Below are positions 6,751 through 8,337 of a stretch of DNA of 8,337 nucleotides, piece after piece. The notes below the pieces were generated by a model. It ran no database searches, had not been told where the DNA came from, and saw only the letters and a program-made list of their open reading frames with translations. The stretch is taken from NCBI GenBank assembly GCA_000996605.1, contig LCOP01000045.1:6156-14492 (forward strand), in the 5' to 3' direction. Made by a program: the position numbers and the translations under genes. How positions within the stretch are numbered: the first letter of the stretch is position 1; each line of letters opens with the position of its first letter. The DNA is from Parcubacteria group bacterium GW2011_GWA1_47_8. GTDB taxonomy: Bacteria > Patescibacteriota > Minisyncoccia > Phycocordibacterales > UBA1550.

Positions 6751-6915
6751 TTAACGCACATGGAGGGAAAAAAGAAGAAATGAACCAAATACTAAGATCC
6801 CTATCCCTATGGTACGAAGTAATTTCGAACCCTCTTCTATTTGAGACAATATCCCAGTCCCGATAAAAATGATTGCAAGTGCAACAACAACCTCCCCTAC
6901 ACGGTCCATATCCAT
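6751..6915 (-). CDS. Small two-helix membrane protein (54 aa), unknown function
   Basis: I do not recognise this family. After an acidic start (MDMD) there are two hydrophobic segments (about 8-24 and 34-51), joined by a charged loop SQIEEGSKLLR. The start at 6915 is fixed by AGGGAGG, 5 nt before the ATG; the longer in-frame version from 6978 would begin upstream of the ribosome site and inside the promoter. A near-consensus promoter lies 45-73 nt upstream. No terminator is seen after the stop, so transcription may continue into the 61-aa gene. Confidence 0.6.
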   Translation of the reverse strand: MDMDRVGEVVVALAIIFIGTGILSQIEEGSKLLRTIGIGILVFGSFLLFSLHVR

Positions 6916-6959
6916 ATCAGCCTCCCTTATACGTGAGGAACTCCCCCACCTCTCCTTAT

Positions 6960-6988
6960 ACCCTAACGCTCGGCACACAAATTGTCAA
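6960..6988 (-). promoter_or_regulatory. Promoter for the 54-aa gene
   Basis: TTGACA (6988-6983, full consensus), a 17-nt spacer and TAGGGT (6965-6960; matches the key T, A and final T of TATAAT). The start of transcription is expected near 6953, giving a leader of about 38 nt that carries the SD site. The design is nearly the same as the promoter at 7432-7460. Confidence 0.6.
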
Positions 6989-7000
6989 ACCCGATTGAGC

Positions 7001-7037
7001 AACAAAAGAACGGCTTGAGGAACATAACCTCAAGCCG
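7001..7037 (-). terminator. Intrinsic terminator overlapping the end of the 123-aa gene
   Basis: On the minus strand CGGCTTGAGG (7037-7028) pairs perfectly with CCTCAAGCCG (7020-7011) around a 7-nt loop and is followed by TTCTTTTGTT. The left arm contains the last codons and the TGA stop (7032-7030) of the 123-aa gene, so the coding end and the terminator share sequence. Confidence 0.85.
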
Positions 7038-7401
7038 CTTTAAGTGCACATAGTGAAGGCAAAAACCTACCCGCATTAAGTATTTGGTGTAATTCGAACA
7101 CCTCCGGAGACTTCATCACCGCAAGATTGATAGTGACATGAAGAAACCTGTCATTGTCCTCCAGTACGCGACCATTTCCAAGCGTCGCAACGCGCCGAAC
7201 ACGACCCTGCTCATCTTTATCCCAATACCCGTCAAGACGGTGTGCGATATCAATACCAACCCCGATGCGCGGAAAAATAATGTCTCTCGTCCACTGATTC
7301 ACGGGACCGAAATAAATGGCATTTTTGACTTCAATGCGAAGTGGCATTCCCGGCCTCATCATCCCAGACGAAAAGTCTTTCACCCAAAAAAGATCTGTCA
7401 T
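7030..7401 (-). CDS. Hypothetical soluble protein (123 aa)
   Basis: I do not recognise this family. No membrane segment or signal peptide is seen. The protein has mixed beta-like stretches (MPLRIEVKNAIYFGPV, 19-34; RVRRVATLGNGRVL, 67-80; RFLHVTINLAV, 85-95) and a short helix-prone end (99-112). The ATG has GGAG 8 nt upstream and a near-consensus promoter 31-59 nt upstream, so this start is well supported. It appears to be a single-gene unit: its own promoter, its own SD site, and a terminator that overlaps its stop codon. It is the only clearly soluble product among the five small genes at this end. Confidence 0.65.
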   Translation of the reverse strand: MTDLFWVKDFSSGMMRPGMPLRIEVKNAIYFGPVNQWTRDIIFPRIGVGIDIAHRLDGYWDKDEQGRVRRVATLGNGRVLEDNDRFLHVTINLAVMKSPEVFELHQILNAGRFLPSLCALKAA

Positions 7402-7431
7402 GGTCGTTACTCCAAAAAATTACCCTCTCTC

Positions 7432-7460
7432 ACCTTAGCGTTTTTCGGAGAGCGTGTCAA
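7432..7460 (-). promoter_or_regulatory. Promoter for the 123-aa gene
   Basis: TTGACA (7460-7455), a 17-nt spacer and TAAGGT (7437-7432). Transcription is expected to start near 7425, about 24 nt before the ATG, with the GGAG ribosome site inside this short leader. Confidence 0.6.
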
Positions 7461-7490
7461 AAAACATATGGCCCAAAGTGCTCGGGTCAT

Positions 7491-7511
7491 AAAGGGAGAA
7501 GAATCCTCCCT
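7491..7511 (-). terminator. Weak terminator-like hairpin at the end of the 73-aa gene
   Basis: On the minus strand GGGAG (7510-7506), a 7-nt loop and CTCCC (7498-7494) are followed by only TTT. It overlaps the stop codon, as does the strong terminator of the next gene, but the short stem and short T-run make it doubtful. Confidence 0.3.
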
Positions 7512-7731
7512 AAGAATTGCTCTGTATATGCGATTTAATGCTGGAGAGCTTCGCCCTCTCCGCATGAAGCGTGCCTACCTGCACTGAAAAAAGTGTCCCT
7601 ACTGCGAAATACACAACAGCCATCCTGACGCAATAATTTTTATCTTTCTTTGTCGTATTTTTCCGCAAAGAAAGAAGAATGAAAACAAATCCAAAAAACG
7701 CAAAAATAAGAAAACATGCGATCGCGGACAC
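7510..7731 (-). CDS. Small two-helix membrane protein with GTLH motif (73 aa)
   Basis: I do not recognise this family. Hydrophobic segment 1 spans about 3-21, a basic loop follows (RKNTTKKDK, 23-31), then segment 2 (about 37-52), then VGTLHAERAKL (52-62). The start is a GTG: AGGGGG lies 6 nt upstream and there is no early in-frame ATG. Its layout (helix, short charged loop, helix, GTLH) repeats that of the 117-aa protein encoded just upstream, and LFSVQVGTLH aligns with LFAKVHFGTLH there, so the two are probably diverged paralogs. It should sit in the cell membrane with the loop facing the cytoplasm. Confidence 0.6.
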   Translation of the reverse strand: MSAIACFLIFAFFGFVFILLSLRKNTTKKDKNYCVRMAVVYFAVGTLFSVQVGTLHAERAKLSSIKSHIQSNS

Positions 7732-7778
7732 GGGACACCCCCTTATTGGGACTTGAGCACAAAAATCTTACCCCCTCT

Positions 7779-7787
7779 ATAATATCA
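7779..7787 (-). promoter_or_regulatory. Extended -10 promoter for the 73-aa gene
   Basis: TGATATTAT (7787-7779) is a TG-n-TATTAT extended -10 element, five of six to consensus, in an AT-rich stretch with no clear -35. The predicted start, near 7772, gives a leader of about 40 nt that contains the AGGGGG ribosome site. Confidence 0.45.
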
Positions 7788-7837
7788 TATTTTTTACAAA
7801 AGCAATGCCCGCCATAGGCGAGACCTATATATGTGTA

Positions 7838-7870
7838 ACAAAAGAAAAAGGCTCGCTTGCGCGAGCCTTT
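7838..7870 (-). terminator. Strong intrinsic terminator after the 117-aa gene
   Basis: On the minus strand AAAGGCTCGC (7870-7861), tetraloop GCAA and GCGAGCCTTT (7856-7847) form a perfect 10-bp stem followed by TTCTTTTG, giving a T-run of five across the stem end. The GNRA-type loop makes it stable. On the plus strand TTTTATT follows, so it could also work weakly in that direction. Confidence 0.88.
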
Positions 7871-7875
7871 TATTA

Positions 7876-7892
7876 CATAGGGTTACCCTATG
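7876..7892. repeat. Short perfect hairpin CATAGGG/CCCTATG
   Basis: A 7-bp inverted repeat with a 3-nt loop lies between the stop of the 117-aa gene and its terminator. There is no T-run of its own. It may stabilise the 3' end of the message, or it may be chance. Confidence 0.5.
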
Positions 7893-7897
7893 CAATT

Positions 7898-8251
7898 TTA
7901 TTTTACGGGGATCGGAATGATCATGGTCACCCCCTCGCTTGTTTTTACTTCCCGGTAACCGTCCGGCGGATACTTATCAAGCTCTGCCAAACGATTTCTC
8001 TTGTCCTTCAAATCGTAAAGTACGAAGGCCTTCTTCGCTGCATCATCCAGCGTCTGCGCGCGGACAATGAAGCTCTCCCCATCGAGAGAATGCAGTGTGC
8101 CAAAGTGTACTTTAGCGAAAAGTAAGCTCATTGCCATAAACCCAACCCCGATCACACCAACAATAAACTTCGCTTCTCTTGGGTCATAAAGAGCACCGGC
8201 GGCGATTAAGCAAACCAAAGAGAGCACCGCAAATATGATTATCCCCGTCAT
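7898..8251 (-). CDS. Two-helix membrane protein with GTLH motif (117 aa)
   Basis: I do not recognise this family. There are two hydrophobic segments (about 3-21 and 29-46) joined by a short charged loop YDPREAKF. They are followed by HFGTLHS (49-55) and a soluble tail of about 60 residues with a charged helix (LDDAAKKAFVLYDLKDKRNRLAELDKY, about 68-94, broken here only for description) and the end MIIPIPVK. I start at the ATG at 8251, not at the in-frame ATG at 8296, because GGAG lies 7 nt before it and the hydrophobic helix begins at once. The adjacent 73-aa gene appears to be a shorter paralog. A strong terminator follows. Confidence 0.65.
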   Translation of the reverse strand: MTGIIIFAVLSLVCLIAAGALYDPREAKFIVGVIGVGFMAMSLLFAKVHFGTLHSLDGESFIVRAQTLDDAAKKAFVLYDLKDKRNRLAELDKYPPDGYREVKTSEGVTMIIPIPVK

Positions 8252-8269
8252 AACACCTCTCCTCAAAAA

Positions 8270-8302
8270 GTTATCAAAATTGCCAATGGCCCACAAACTT
8301 AA
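8270..8302 (-). promoter_or_regulatory. Candidate promoter for the 117-aa gene
   Basis: On the minus strand, upstream of the SD site, TTGTGG is followed after 17 nt by TAACTT, which has a TG one base before it (TGATAACTT, extended -10). The hexamers are imperfect and the region is AT-rich, so the call is tentative. Confidence 0.3.
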
Positions 8303-8337
8303 AACTACTTATAAAATATCAAATGAGGAATATCTGA

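Noticed and set aside
7407..7490. 27-codon open frame whose stop overlaps the SD region of the 123-aa gene (possible leader peptide)
   Set aside because: It contains the TTGACA promoter of the next gene, so the main transcript would not include it, and its own ribosome site is about 14 nt away.
448..8125. Plus-strand open frames of 60-167 codons
   Set aside because: All lie opposite well-supported minus-strand genes or across hairpins, show no recognisable domains, and lack ribosome sites; they are shadows.
1..8337. CRISPR array, tRNA, rRNA, transposase or phage genes
   Set aside because: I saw no regularly spaced repeats, cloverleaf, rRNA-like sequence or mobile-element proteins on either strand.

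Overview
Every supportable gene in this window lies on the minus strand, so transcription runs from right to left. Base composition looks moderate by eye, with no sharp shift. The core genes have short intergenic gaps and lack clear Shine-Dalgarno (SD) sites. The methionyl-tRNA synthetase is a short type with no C-terminal tRNA-binding domain. Together these suggest a small-genome bacterium, most likely Candidate Phyla Radiation/Patescibacteria (Parcubacteria-like) from a metagenome. That placement is inference; no rRNA or other marker is present.

Right part (about 6430-8251): five small genes encode proteins of 117, 73, 123, 54 and 61 aa. I recognise none of them. Four are predicted two-helix membrane proteins. 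Each has a good SD site, unlike the core genes, and several have a visible promoter or intrinsic terminator. The 117- and 73-aa proteins look like diverged paralogs sharing a Gly-Thr-Leu-His motif after helix 2. The 54- and 123-aa genes have near-identical promoters (TTGACA, 17 bp, TAAGGT or TAGGGT).

Hairpin block (6246-6431): a terminator, a pair of overlapping and mutually exclusive inverted repeats, and a 17-bp perfect hairpin separate the small genes from the core operon.

Left part (564-6224): a probable core operon in the order M16 zinc peptidase, AI-2E family transporter, metG, tatD, DUF4105 protein. The first two genes have promoter-like -10 boxes exactly 6 nt before the ATG, which predicts leaderless mRNAs. 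metG followed by tatD is a common bacterial order. metG is broken: relative to the family about 44 nt are missing around position 3010, which removes the conserved HxIGKDI region and shifts the frame. This is either a pseudogene or an assembly error.

Left end (1-563): a small basic protein of 98 aa with a strong SD site and an intrinsic terminator, followed by a perfect 28-nt inverted repeat at the window edge. I saw no CRISPR array, tRNA, rRNA or insertion sequence. No gene-free stretch exceeds 300 bases.
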